A DNA stretch of 64,000 nt. Origin: Proteles cristata cristata (taxonomy: Eukaryota > Chordata > Mammalia > Carnivora > Hyaenidae). A model generated the notes under the pieces. It did not search any database, was not told the origin of the DNA, and saw only the letters and a list, made by a program, of their open reading frames with translations. Made by a program: the position numbers and the translations under genes. The DNA is taken from positions 216,408 through 280,407 of the forward strand of contig JAESUZ010002597.1 of the NCBI GenBank assembly GCA_017311185.1. Reading direction: 5' to 3'. Every line of letters starts with the position of its first letter. Within the stretch, counting starts at the first letter, position 1. Below, piece after piece: positions 1 to 11,061 of the stretch.

Positions 1-104
1 CAATAAAATTGCCCTACTATAACTGCAGTTTTATTATTTTGTTTATTTATATTTACTTTCACATATGTTCATGGGATAGCATATACATAATTTTATTTTA
101 TTAT

Positions 105-299
105 CTTTTAATGTTTTATTTATTTCTGAGAGACAGAGACAGAGCATGAACAGGAGCGGGGCTGAGAAAGAAGGAGACACACTATCTGGAGCAGGCTCTG
201 TCACCACAGAGCCCAATGCAGGGCTTGAACCCATGAATTGCGTGATCATGACGTCAGCCGCAGTCAGCTGCTTCACCAACTGAGCCATGTAGGGGCCCC
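105..299 (-). mobile_element. CAN-SINE, type B, minus strand
   Basis: The copy reads tail to head on the plus strand: ATGTTTTATTTATTTCTGAG, GA-rich body, cacagagccc, a degenerate B box (gcttgaaccc) and the head ending tgtaggggccccc-like. It is diverged from consensus. A mutation in the A-box side has created a perfect TGACGTCA at 249-256. No clean target duplication is visible. Confidence 0.85.
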
Positions 300-358
300 A
301 CATATATACTTTTTACCTTAATACTCTTTTTTTTCTTACAGTTTGCTTCATGCTTTTT

Positions 359-546
359 TTTTTGAGAGAGAGAGAGAATGCATGCACAGGTGAGCAGGTG
401 TGGAGCAGAGGGAGAGCGGGAATCTTAAGCAAGCTCTATGCCCAGTGCAAAGCTCAACTTGGGGCTCAATATCAGGACTGTGAGCTCATGACCTGAGCCC
501 AAATCAAAAGTCAGATTGTTATCTGACTGAACCACCCAGAGGCCCC
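359..546 (-). mobile_element. CAN-SINE, type C, minus strand
   Basis: An older SINE with GA-rich body, 'caaatcaaaagtcagat' and head 'accacccagaggcccc'. An 11-bp duplication tcatgcttttt flanks it (348-358 and 547-557), which fixes the insertion point inside the older L1 remnant. Confidence 0.85.
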
Positions 547-720
547 TCATGCTTTTTGTGACTGTGATTCTAATGGCTGCATAATTATCTATCAAATAGA
601 TGCACTATAATTCAGTTTATCATCACTTCATTTATCATTGTTAGATTTTTAAGCAGCTTCTAAAATTCCAACTTATAAGTAAGGCCCTGATTCACAACTT
701 CATGTTTGTGAACAATGTAC

Positions 721-989
721 TCATTGACATTTAAATTTTGAGGAACTCATTACATAGCAAATCAAATATAGCAGAGGAGAGAATTCCGGAGCCATGAGAT
801 AGAGCTGAGAAACTTCAGAATGCAGAATGGAGGCATAAAAAGATGGATCAGATGAAAGGGAGATGAAGGGACATCCAGGGTGGATACGGAAGGTCCCAAT
901 CCATCTCAAAAGAGTTTTGGAGATGAGTATAGAGAAGATGGGAGGGAATATGATGTGTAAACTATAGATGAAGGCCGACAATTTCCTAG
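721..989. other. No gene seen; AT-rich sequence
   Basis: This stretch lies between two L1 relics. The 86-residue antisense frame here has no recognisable motif and no codon pattern suggesting function. It may be part of the same decayed LINE material. Confidence 0.4.
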
Positions 990-3125
990 AATTGAATTAT
1001 TGTAAGATTACCAAAGAAGTTTATTCAATATTGAGGAGAATAAATTAAAGAAATCCATACTCCTACAAGTGGTTAATACAAGTACAGAACACCAAAGACA
1101 AGGGGAACACCCTTAAAAGCGATCAAGGGAAAAGGACTGGAATTGGAATGACGATGGGCTGATTACAAACAATCAAGGCTAGTCACCAGTAGGGTAATAT
1201 CTTCATGTGGTTGAAGGACAGGGCTTTTCAAAGTACAGATGTTAATTACTTACAAGCGAAAATCAGAAAAGTTTTCAGCTTAAGATGGATGGAGTTTACT
1301 AGTCAAAGATCCTTGCTACTAAAGGATGATATAGGGAAGGAAGGAACTGAATCTAGAAGAATAAGTGGAATTCCAGAAGCTTAAGGAGTGAAACTGGTCA
1401 ACTTTCTACAGACCACATTCTATGACCATAATATGATTTATATTTTAAAGAAAGAACCAATTTTAGCCTGTATTTGGAAATTAGGCAACAGCAATGAAAA
1501 CAACCTAAACCTTCTACGTAGGGATGGGTCACAGAAGAAACTATAATGAAAACAGCAAAGCATTTAGGACTGAAGGATAACAGAATGGTTATCAAAACTC
1601 ACACTACAAAGACAAAACTATACTAAGGGAAGTAATCGTAGCTCCGAAGTCACAGATTTTGAAAGACTTAATGAGATAAGTACCCAATTCAAGACTTAGA
1701 AAATAGGAAAATCTAAGGATAATAGGAAAAAGCAATAGCAAAGAACAAAAATGAATAAAGTGGAAAATAAAATACTTTGATTAGCAAAATTAAAAGCTAC
1801 TTCTTTGAACAGACACATGGACAAAACTCTGGCAAGATTAATCAAGAAAATACAGGGAGAAGGCCCAATGAATGATACCATCAAAAAAGGGGGACATAAC
1901 CATAAATACAATCGGACTTTTCAAAATCATGAGAATACCATGAACAGCTTTATGTGAATACATTTTAAACCTCAGAGGGTATGGAAACCTTTTAGAAAGA
2001 TAGAGAAATAAAAATTGACTGATGAAGAAATAGAAAGTCTAAGTAGTACATTAAGTCCATGTAATCAGTAGTCCCCAAACCACTTTTCACAAACATCAGG
2101 CTCAGATGGGTTTTTGGGTGAGTTTGATCAAATCGTCAAAGAATCGATGACCTCTGTTTCATACAATCTCTACCACAGAACAAGAAAAGGTAGAAAAATT
2201 TCCACTTTAGGAAACTAAAAGTTAATCTTGACATCAAAAGAAGACCAGGGCCCTACTGAAAAGTAAAATTATTGGCTTATTTATGGATATAGATGTGACA
2301 ATCCTTTAAAAAAAATCTAGCAAGGAAAAAAATTCATAAGCGAGTAGGATTAATCCTATCAAGGATTAATCCCAGTTAAGATTAGAAAAATGCATTAATG
2401 CAATTCTCTGTATTAATAGATTCAAGAAAGAGTATGATCATAACCATAAGTGCAGAAAGAAAATTTCAGTTCAACTCAACTCTTATTCATGACAGAAGTT
2501 GTGGCAAACCAGAAATCGAAGGGAATGCCTTTACCTCGATAAACAGCATCGATCAAAAACTCACAGCAAACACTCTATGTGGTGGTAAAAGTTGAGAAGC
2601 ATCACATTTAAAGTCAGTAATAAGGCAAAAATGATCTCTATTACCATATTCATTCAACATAATTCTGGAGGTCCTATAAAGTGTAATAAAATAAGAAAAA
2701 TAAAGAAGTAAAAGAGTGTCAGAAGTAAAAATAAAAAATTACATTATTCCTAGGCATTGTTAATATAATTGCCTACATAGAAAATACAAAAGAACTTATA
2801 AATTATAAGATAGTGCGATTAGGTCGATGGATACAAGATCAATATACCGATGTAGTTGAAAAATTTTCTCATTTGTAACAGCAACAAGAGTTAGGAGGTG
2901 CCCAGGATTCACTATATCCCAAAACGTGCAAGACTTTTACAAGGAACACTGTAAAACTTTATGGAAGATCGTAAAGTAGCATTAAAATAAATTCAAAATA
3001 TTTGTGGAAGGAAGGCTCAATATTGCAAGTGTAACAATAACCCTTAAATAAATCTGTACGTTCAATAAAATTCCAATCAGAAGCCCAACAGGTCTTTCTT
3101 AGAAAGTGACAAGTTGATCCTGAAA
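990..3125 (+). mobile_element. Ancient L1/HAL1-type LINE, sense, strongly decayed
   Basis: The plus strand follows an old L1. The first part has 'caccaaagacaaggggaac', like the HAL1/L1 inter-ORF region. From about 1690 it tracks the ORF2 linker and reverse-transcriptase region (aaattaaaagctacttctttgaac, then ggcaagattaatcaagaaaa). It ends near 3125 with aaattccaatcagaagcccaac. Stops and indels break every frame; the longest sense piece is 65 residues. Nothing is expected to be active. The start is uncertain and two elements may be joined. Confidence 0.6.
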
Positions 3126-3782
3126 TTCGTACGGCATAACAGGGGGTGAAAAATAGACAGCACTCAGTAACTGCTGGCTATTATCACCATGGCCATTATC
3201 AGCATCATCTCCAGCATCATCTTTGAGTACCCAGTGTAAACAAAGCAAGGACTTCAGGTATCTCTGGTGATAATCATTTCTGTTGTGTTTTCCTCCCAAG
3301 CAAATGCAACTTGGAAATGGCAATTGCTGTTTCACCAGCTACTGGAAAAGGCAACCCCATGATAATCACTTTTGCCAGCCCGAAGACTTTTGTTTACTGG
3401 AACTATCAAGCAGTTGTTGATGTCTGGGTCCCCCCCCGCCAACCCCCTGTGGTGAGGCCATTACAAATGACAGTTTCTAACTCACAAAAGGTGCCTTACT
3501 TGACAGAGAGGAGACAAAATCCCAGAGACAAAATATCTCAGGAGACCAAAAATCCCAGGAGACAAAAAAGGCATGATTTGAGTCTGCATAGAAAACAGAG
3601 ATCTCTTTAGAACGTGAAGTAACACTTGTAGACCAAACGTGACCTTGCTGTTTTCTTGGGAATCAGGAAAACTCTCCACCATTTCTCTGCTTGTGAGACT
3701 TCGAACTTCCCATGTCTTCGTGAAATGTCATCCTCAGAAGGATGAAGGCTGGAATCTTCCACTCAGTGCTTTAGCCTATACT
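3126..3782. other. Unique stretch, no gene; possible MIR tail
   Basis: Overlapping short frames on both strands have no recognisable domain. The part around 3160-3235 (cactcagtaactgctggctattatcaccatgg, shortened here) resembles a MIR 3' end. A C-run lies near 3431-3440. Nothing else is supported. Confidence 0.35.
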
Positions 3783-4670
3783 TTTATCTACATTCATTCA
3801 CAAAACCAATATTTATTGATTATGTACGATGTGCTGGGCAGAGTTTTAAATGCTAGAGATGCAGCTGTAAATAAGACAGTCGGAAATGCCTTGTCTCCGA
3901 AGTGCTTATATTCTTGGGAATATATATTATATAATTATATAATATAATACATTATATAATTATATTAAATTATAATTATATAAATTTTTAATACATTATA
4001 TAATTATATAAATATATAATTATATATGTAAAGGAAAGCAGATGTAAGTAAGATAACGAAGTAAGTATACACTATGTTAGCTGGCGGTCAATGCTTAGAA
4101 GAAAAGTAAAGCAGGAAACAGGACGGGCCGTGTATGTGAGTATATAGGAATGGTTTAAGGCAGAGAGGCATGTCTGGAAGAGGAGGGTCAGGGGGCCTCG
4201 CTGAGAAGGCGTAAAGGCTTCAGTAAGAGGCCTGTAGGAGATGAGGGAGTCAGGAACAGTGCTATGAAAAGAAGGAACAGCAAGTACAAAGTGTCTGAGT
4301 GTCCTGGCTCATTCAGGAGACATCAAGACACCATGAGGATTAGAATGAAGTGAGCACAGGACAGAGTAACAGGCGAAGCTAGGGAAGTAATGAGGAGGAC
4401 CCCAGTTGATGTTGGGCCCCATACACCCTTGCGAGGGATTCACTTTTACTTGGAGAGGTGTGTGGAGCAACAGAAGGGTTTTGAGCTGAGGAGTGATGAG
4501 ATCTGACATGCGTTGTTAAAACTCTCTGGTCGCTGCACCATCTGCAGACCACAGGGTGCTTGGGTGGAAGCCGGAAGTGGGGTTAAGAGGCTACTTAAGT
4601 ACACTGGCTGATAGATGGTGGTGTGGTGGTGCTTAGGCTGGTGAGGCAGCAGGGGAGAGCAGGCCCAAGC
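3783..4670 (-). mobile_element. L2 LINE, antisense
   Basis: The plus strand reads as the reverse complement of the L2 3' end and RT-distal region. It starts with ccaatatttattgattatg and 'gtgctgggcagag', then 'cctcgctgagaaggcg', 'ggaacagcaagtacaaag' and 'gggttttgagctgaggagtg' in the expected L2 order. The 66- and 90-residue antisense frames are L2-derived remnants. The element is split by an AT-palindromic tract at 3919-4028. Confidence 0.7.
3919..4028. repeat. AT-rich palindromic low-complexity tract
   Basis: Alternating TATAATTATA units, nearly free of G and C, with many short inverted repeats such as ATTATATAATTATATAAT. It sits inside the L2 copy and could extrude cruciforms. Confidence 0.85.
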
Positions 4671-5130
4671 CTTCACGGCATCATCTTCCCCCAAAGCCCA
4701 GCGATGGCAGGAATTCAAGCCTCTTCAATGCTCCCTGTTGTCCCTGAGAACCCTCTGGTGAGAAATCACATTATTTCTGGGTAGGCTTTACCAGAAGCAT
4801 ATGGAGATGAGGTATATTCACATGAGGTAATCACATGGGTGGGAGGGGTGGAATGGATTCTGTCTTGCTCAACCTTGGCTAAAAACACAGTCTTCTAGAA
4901 GATGCCTCCCCAGGGCCTAGACCAGAAGGCCAGGCCATGAATCCCTTGCAGAATCCATTGGAAGGAAGAGTTTTCTGATGTGGTTGGTACCTCTTCTAGG
5001 TGTTCCAGGCTCCCACCAACACTCTAGAACAACAGCAGCTTAGTGACCCCAACTCCCTCTACCTGAGAAAAAAATATATGAATGCAGATATAGACAAAAA
5101 GATATACAATGATAAATCCCTGTTATTTTC
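4671..5130. other. Unique stretch, no gene seen
   Basis: Moderate GC with only short frames on both strands, none with a recognisable domain. It lies between the L2 and MIR relics, and nothing more can be supported. Confidence 0.4.
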
Positions 5131-5337
5131 GTTACTATTTATTGATCTTCTACTATGTGCCAGGCATTGCATTAAGATTTCAACATAATTTATCTTATTC
5201 AATCCCCTAAAACAACTCAGCAAGGGAGGTATAAATAGCCCAGCTTTATGGATGGGAAATCAGGACTCAGAGATAAGACACAAGTTAATATTAGACCTGG
5301 CCTGGCCCCAAAGCCTTACGCTCTGTCCACCATCCCA
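5131..5337 (-). mobile_element. MIR SINE, antisense
   Basis: Reverse-complement MIR order is visible: tactatgtgccaggcattg, 'cttattcaatcccctaaaacaactc', 'gggaggtataaatagcccag' (oldest core region) and a 3' part near tctgtccaccatcc. It is diverged, as expected of an ancient mammal-wide element. Confidence 0.7.
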
Positions 5338-6008
5338 CGTCGCCTTGAATTGGTTGACAGACATGATTTCTTTCTTTCTTTTTTTTTTTTTAATTCAAGT
5401 ATAGTTGGCATACAATGTTACATTGGCTTCAGGTATACTACCTAGTGACTGCATATTTGTCTGCATTATGAAATACTCACCATAAGTGTAGTTACCATCT
5501 GTCACCACAAAATGTTATTGTGTTATTATTGGCCCTACACTCCATGTTGTACAGCCCATGGTATAGCCACTGTCCTCACTGTGACTGGAAGTTTGTATCT
5601 CTTGATCCCTTTCATCTATTTTGCCCACTGCCGGGCCTCCTTCATCTCTGGCAACCACGAGTGTGTTCCCTGTATTTAGGAGTCTGTATTTTGTTCGTTC
5701 ACTTGTTTTGTTTTATTTTGTTTCAGGTTCCACATATAAGTGACATCATACAGCACTTGTGTTTCTCCGTCCGACTTATTTCATCTAGCATTAATGCCCT
5801 CCAAGTCCATCCATGTTGTCCCAAATGGCAAGATCTCATTCTTTTTCATGGCTCAGTAATATTCTATTGTGTACATATACCACATCTGCTTTATCCATTC
5901 ATCTATCGATGGACGCTTACAATGTTTCCATATCTCGCCTATTGTAAATACTGCTGCAATGAACATAGGGACACATACATCTTTTTGAATTAGTGGTTTT
6001 GTTTTCTT

Positions 6009-6219
6009 TTTAAGTTTATTATTTATTTTGAGAGAGAGAGAGAGGTTGAGAGAGAGAGAGAACAAACAGGGGAGGGGTAGAGATAGAAGGAGAGAGAGAA
6101 TGCCAAGCAGGCTCCACACTGTCAGTGCAGAGCCTGATGCAGGGCTTGAGCTCATGAACCATGAGCTCACCACTTGAGCTGAAATCAAGAGTCAGATACT
6201 TAACCGACTAGGGATCCCT
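6009..6219 (-). mobile_element. CAN-SINE, type C, inserted in L1
   Basis: Minus-oriented SINE with tail aagtttattatttattttg, GA-rich body and a decayed head (accgactagggatccct). A 17-bp flanking duplication, agtggttttgttttctt, lies at 5992-6008, and the right copy at 6220-6236 has one mismatch. This shows insertion into the older L1. Confidence 0.9.
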
Positions 6220-6282
6220 AGTGTTTTTGTTTTCTTCAGCTAAATACCCAGAAGTGGGATTGCTGGATTATATGGTAATTCT

Positions 6283-6512
6283 TTTTTTTTTTACATTAAA
6301 AAATATTTTTTACATTTATTTATTATTGAGAGACAGAAAGAGACAGAGCACGAATGGGGTAGGGGCAGAGAGAGAAGGAGACACAGAATCTGAAGCAGGC
6401 TCCGGGCTCTGAGCTGTCGGCACAGAGCCCGACACGGGCCAAACCCACGAACCTCGAGATCGTGACCTGAGCCGAAGTCGGTCGCTCAACCGACTGAGCT
6501 ACCCAGGCGCCC
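6283..6512 (-). mobile_element. CAN-SINE, type B, inserted in L1
   Basis: Nearly full-length minus-oriented SINE ending ctacccaggcgccc. A perfect 15-bp target duplication, ttatatggtaattct, flanks it at 6268-6282 and 6513-6527. The L1 reading resumes exactly across it. Confidence 0.95.
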
Positions 6513-7083
6513 TTATATGGTAATTCTATTTTTCACTTTTTGAGGGACTTCCTACTGTTTTGCAGAGTGGCGGCACCGGTGTACATTCCCATGAGGGTTC
6601 CCTTTTATATACATCCTCTCCAATACTTGTTACTTCTTGTCTTTTTGATACTTACCATTCTGGACACATTTGAGGTGATGTCTCATCATGGTTTTGATTT
6701 GCATTTCCCTGATGATGAGTGACGTTGAGCATCTTTTCATGTGTCTGTTGGCCATCTGGATGTCTCCTTTGGAAAAAAAGTCTACTCTGAGCCTCTGCCC
6801 ATTTTTTCCCTTTGGAGTGTTTGGGCTTTTTTGGTGTTGAGTTGTAGGAGTCTTTTATATATACGTTGGATATTAACCTCGTATAGGATATATTGTTTGT
6901 AAATATCTTCTCCCATTCACTAAGCTGCCTTTTTGTTTTGTTGTGCAAAAGCTTTTTAGTTTGATGTGGTCCTACCTACCTGTTTCTGATGGTGGATCCT
7001 GGTTGACTTCGATGGAAAGTTTTGTGGACATGAACTTCAACTTAGCTGTCACTTGGACCCTTCTTTACTCTTAAGCCAGTGGT

Positions 7084-7290
7084 ATAGAACAGAGGTTAGC
7101 TTTTTTTTTTCCCTAAAGGGTCCGACAGAACTTTAGTCTGGTCTCTGTTACAGTCACTTACTCCTGATAATCCTACCACACAACCATAGACAACATGCAA
7201 ATGAACATGTAGAGCCAGGATTGTGTTCTAATAAATCTCTTTATAAAAACATGTGAATTCGGCCCCTCCGCTGAGAGAATGGATCCCAGA
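7084..7290 (+). mobile_element. hAT-Charlie-like non-autonomous DNA transposon fragment
   Basis: The stretch with 'ccctaaagggtccgacag', 'aaccatagacaacatgcaaatg' and 'gtgttctaataaatctcttta' follows the order of a common mammalian hAT-derived MER element whose consensus reads 'gccatagacaatatgtaaa'. The family name is not fixed here. A second fragment of the same family lies at 48576-48665. Confidence 0.55.
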
Positions 7291-8251
7291 TCCAGGTCAG
7301 TCACTACCTCCTGGATTTTCAAGCTTCAGGAATCCATTTCATCTCATCTACATGAAATCGAGATAAGGATGGGGTGACAGTCAAATAACTAAATATGCAC
7401 GTTACTTAGAATTTCGCAAAATGCAAAGGATTATTGTGTGCCTCCCTTCAAGATTTTGAAATGAAAACCAACATTGATTTTAGCACAACGGAATCAAGTC
7501 GAGGCAAGCCTGCAGACCTTGAGGTCTCAAAGGAAAGAGCACAGTGTTTTGGATGAGATCGTATTGATTTTCTGAACACACTCAGTATATTCACTGAGTA
7601 CCAATTATATGCTGGACGTGGAGTGAGGACAGAAGGTGTTAATGCCCTGCCATGCTCCCTGATAATGTTTGAGTTTGAGGGAGTACCTATTTGGGTTATC
7701 AGTGGAAAACAAAAACAAAAACAACCTTTCAGCCAAAACAATCATTTTAATTTAGTGCCTTTGTGTTTCAAAACCAATGCACTAAGATGTGACTCTGAGG
7801 TCCTTAAGTACAATTCACATCTGAATCTGACTCCAGTTGAATTTAGCCAGTATAGCGTAACCACCAGGGTATTAATGGAAGCGCTAAGAAATACCTCTGG
7901 TCAGTTTCATTACCTAATGGCTCTTGGGTTTTCTAATGCATCTTACTAACGAGCTGTTGCATATGCATAGACTAGTCCAGATTTTACAAGGAACAGTTTA
8001 TGCTGATTAAAAAAAACAGGCCACATTCTCCTTAGGCTTCAAGAACTTATTTTTCCTATTAACTTTTCCAAATCTGATTGTACTTTAAAATAATGGCTGG
8101 ATCTCATTGAACTCTATTAGTATTTGTTGTTGTTGTTGTTTGTCTATAAAATCTAAAATCCTCTGCTGGTGTAATGTTTATATTTGAATTGAGTTCCCTA
8201 ATATTACTGAGTATAAAAGATGCATTCCCTAAAATTTTAAATAATTTTTTA
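7291..8251. other. Unique stretch, no gene; short GTT run
   Basis: Frames of 97 and 108 residues overlap on opposite strands with no known motif and no splice context. A (GTT)n run lies at about 8124-8142. Otherwise AT-rich unique sequence. Confidence 0.4.
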
Positions 8252-8267
8252 ATAAAATGGTAGCTTT

Positions 8268-8486
8268 GGGGCACCTAGGTGGCTCAGTCAGTTAAACGTC
8301 TGACTTCGTCTTCTCAGGCCATGACCTCATGGTTCATGGGTTCGAGCCCCGTGTAAGGCTCTGTGCTGACAGCTCAGAGCCTGGAGCCTGCTTCGGATTC
8401 TGTGTCTCCCTCTCTCTCTGTCCCTCCCCTGCTCACGCTCTGCCTCTTTCTCTCTCTCAAAAATAAATGTTAACAAAACAAAATTT
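8268..8486 (+). mobile_element. CAN-SINE, type B, plus strand
   Basis: Head ggggcacctaggtggctcag, B box gggttcgagccc, CT-rich body and tail aaaataaatgttaacaaaac. Imperfect flanks, taaaatggtagcttt before and taaaagatggtagtttt after, mark the target duplication. Confidence 0.92.
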
Positions 8487-8487
8487 T

Positions 8488-9840
8488 AAATAAAAGATGG
8501 TAGTTTTATGCTGGGCCTAACATTTTGTTTTCCTTCACCCGGCTTCCTTTAAGAATTAAGTGTACCATTTGCTAATTCAATTACTCAGTATCGGCTCTGA
8601 ACTTTCTGTTTAAAACTTGATTTGACGAAAAGCCATTTGAAATGTTGGTTCGTATTGTTCTCTCAGAGTGTGGGAGCACTGACATTCCATGCCTGATACA
8701 TGTTCTGGGTTCCACACGGTTTTATTTTTGTTTTAAAACATACTCAAAGTCCATTCTAAACTAAAAATACTTTAGACTTAATCATATCAATTTATTAAGT
8801 ACCCACTGAGTTCAATTCATATTTATGGGGGGGGGGGAAGGAAATAAGAAATAACAAAGTCCTAACCTAATAGAGAGAAATTGTGAAAAGACCTTTTTTT
8901 TCCCCAAAGTTGGCCCTCGTTCAAGCTACATATGGTCACATAATCTTTTAAAAAGCACAACTCAAGTCTCAATTTAATTATGTAATAGCATAAATGGAAT
9001 TACACTGCTGATGAAGTTCAATGCTCAGGCTTCAGCCCAGTGGGGTGGCGGAGTGACAATGACCCAGTGCACTTGGCCACTGAGGCAGCCCAGGGCACCT
9101 CCACTTCTTGCCTCCCCTGAACTAAATCACAGTCACTGGGCTGGACGGATCCTTCATATTAATGGCATCCCAGTTACCTTGTAAACATGATCAGAATGCA
9201 AGGTCAATAACTGCTTTACAGGAAGACGGTCTGTATTCGTTCCCGTTTTTGTATTTTTTGGGTCTCAGGGATTAGCTAATGGAAAAGCCTTGGTTTTCAT
9301 AGAAGAATTCTAGCATGAACTCTGAGTGGGGACTGAGTAAATACTCTACCAGGTAAATTGGCTTGGGCTCTGTACTTTTCTCATTACCTTGAAGGCCAGC
9401 CTCCATATCGCTAATAATCTGCAAGGAGCATAAAAGACCTTCAGTTCAGCCTTTCCCCTTTTATAGATGAAGCAACTGAAATATAAGTGAATACCTTTGG
9501 CTGTGGGTCAGACCCTAGGTAGCTTGAACTGGAGCCTGGCTCTTCCGATTTCAGCCACGCCCATTAGATTATCACCATCCTTTGGTGTACAAATCGCCGG
9601 GCTAGACTCCCTCCACCCAGGGCGCTGTCCACATATGTGTCCCTTATGACACACATCACAGTGTCTTGGTGTTTCCCGGTAGAAGTGCGCTTCTTCAAGG
9701 GATTGCATTTTATTCTCTATTCTCAGCATATAGAACAGAATCTATCGTGTCATTGTAAATGGCACTGTAACCAGAGAATCGTCTTTGCACAATGACAAAT
9801 CTTGATACTCTATATGTGTTAACTCATGGAGATTTGTTTT
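8488..9840. other. Unique stretch, no gene seen
   Basis: About 1.35 kb without a recognised repeat except homopolymers (G-run near 8827, T-run near 8894). Part of 9440-9490 (ttttatagatgaagcaactg) resembles a MIR core but is too short to call. Frames of at most 73 residues show nothing. Confidence 0.4.
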
Positions 9841-10056
9841 CTCAATGTTTTCATTTATTTTTGAGAGTGAGACAGAGAGAGAGGGAGGGAGATGGGGAAG
9901 GGGCAGAGAGAGAGGGAGGCACAGAATCCAAAGCAGGTTCCAGGCTCCAAGTTGTCAGCACAGAGCCTGACGCGGGACTTGAACTCACGAACTGTAAGAT
10001 CACGCCGCCCTGAGCTGAACTCCGACGCTCAGTCGACTGAGTCACTCAGGCGCCCC
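9841..10056 (-). mobile_element. CAN-SINE, type B, minus strand
   Basis: Tail ttttcatttatttttgag, GA body, 'gtcagcacagagcctgacg' and head ending actcaggcgcccc. The flanking 14-mer tggagatttgtttt (9827-9840) recurs as tggagatttctttt (10057-10070). Confidence 0.92.
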
Positions 10057-10070
10057 TGGAGATTTCTTTT

Positions 10071-10856
10071 TTCAGATAAGAAAACAGACCTGACCAAGTT
10101 GGATAATCTACCTAGGCTCTCATGGCAAGATGGGATTTGGACCTAAATCTGTCTCTTTGTACCATACCCAGAAATAATGGAACGTAAGGTAAAAAGTGAC
10201 AGGTTCCTACAGGAACCGTATTTGAAGCGCCATGAGACTTGGGGAAGGAATCACCATTGGCCTGAAAAATTCCTTGGCATGTCTGCCCTCCAGGACTCTC
10301 GAATAGTATCTAAGTCCAACAGCGTGCTCCGCCGCTCATTTTCCAGTGGGTGTCGGTCCATGGCAATGAGCTGCACCTTTTTGCCATTAGACCTGAGAGC
10401 CAGAGGAGATTAGCCTTGGGGATTTCAGTGGAGGAGGAGGAGAGTGTGATGGCCTGGGTAATCAGAAAGCATGCCAAGGTACTTCCAGTAAGCCCCAAAT
10501 AGCTGTGCTAATGCAAGGCAGGCAGTGTAGCCTCTTAGTGGTGGCTAAATCCAACCGTGGCTCACACAGTGAGCCACCTGCCAGAAAGCCACTTGTCGGT
10601 CACAGCACCAGCCCCTGCCTGCCACCACGTGTCATTCTGTCTCATCAGAATCACTCAGCTGCTCCTTAAAGTTTGTGAAGCTAATATTTGATCATTCAAA
10701 CCATTTTTGCCAAGTGCAAGCTTACCGGCCATTAACTGCAACACCAACTTACATTGTCTATGAAAAACTAGCTTTGTGGTTATATTTCTGGCCTTTGAAG
10801 CCAGCATGTGATGGAGGGATGCCTTCTCACAACTTGCTAACTTGCCTCTATTAGAA
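10071..10856. other. Unique stretch, no gene seen
   Basis: Short frames on both strands (up to 78 residues) carry no recognisable domain. No transposon was recognised. Confidence 0.4.
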
Positions 10857-10868
10857 AGAAGCCTTCTG

Positions 10869-11049
10869 GGGGCGCCTGGGTGGCTCAGTTGGTTACATGT
10901 CCAACTCTTGGTTTCGGCTCAGGTCATGATGATCTCACAATTCGTGACAGTGCAGAGCCTGCTTGAGATTCTCTCCCTCTTTCTCTGCCCCTCTTCTACT
11001 CGTGCTCTCTCTTTCAAAAAAAAATAAATAAATAAACTTAAAAAAAAAT
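10869..11049 (+). mobile_element. CAN-SINE, type C-like, plus strand
   Basis: Head gggcgcctgggtggctcag, then ccaactcttggtttcggctc, but the B-box region is partly deleted (acaattcgtgacagtgcag). A perfect 12-bp duplication agaagccttctg lies at 10857-10868 and 11050-11061. Confidence 0.9.
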
Positions 11050-11061
11050 AGAAGCCTTCTG

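Larger units (their letters stand above)
1..720 (-). mobile_element. Decayed L1 3' end, antisense, broken by two SINEs
   Basis: Outside the two SINEs the sequence (about 300-350 and 547-715) resembles the antisense 3' end of an old mammalian L1. It has the run TAATGGCTGCATAATTAT, then a stretch like 'accataatttatttaaccaat' with heavy substitution. No frame survives. The family is inferred from text similarity, and the outer borders are uncertain. Confidence 0.4.
5391..6990 (-). mobile_element. L1 LINE, antisense, ORF2 C-terminus and 3' region
   Basis: This is the clearest LINE in the window. The antisense strand encodes recognisable L1 ORF2p C-terminal segments. One frame (6652-6948) contains EWEKIFTNNISYTRLIS and [20 protein letters not shown] second (within 5853-6188) contains IWKHCKRPSIDEWIKQMWY, the usual end of ORF2p. 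Beyond lies the 3' region, to about 5391 (caagtatagttggcatacaa). Two SINEs interrupt it. The long plus-strand frame at 5520-5993 is a shadow of this element. It is 5'-truncated, frameshifted and inactive. Confidence 0.9.

Noticed and set aside
5520..5993. 157-residue plus frame, rich in C, H and L
   Set aside because: It is the antisense shadow of the L1 ORF2/3' region.
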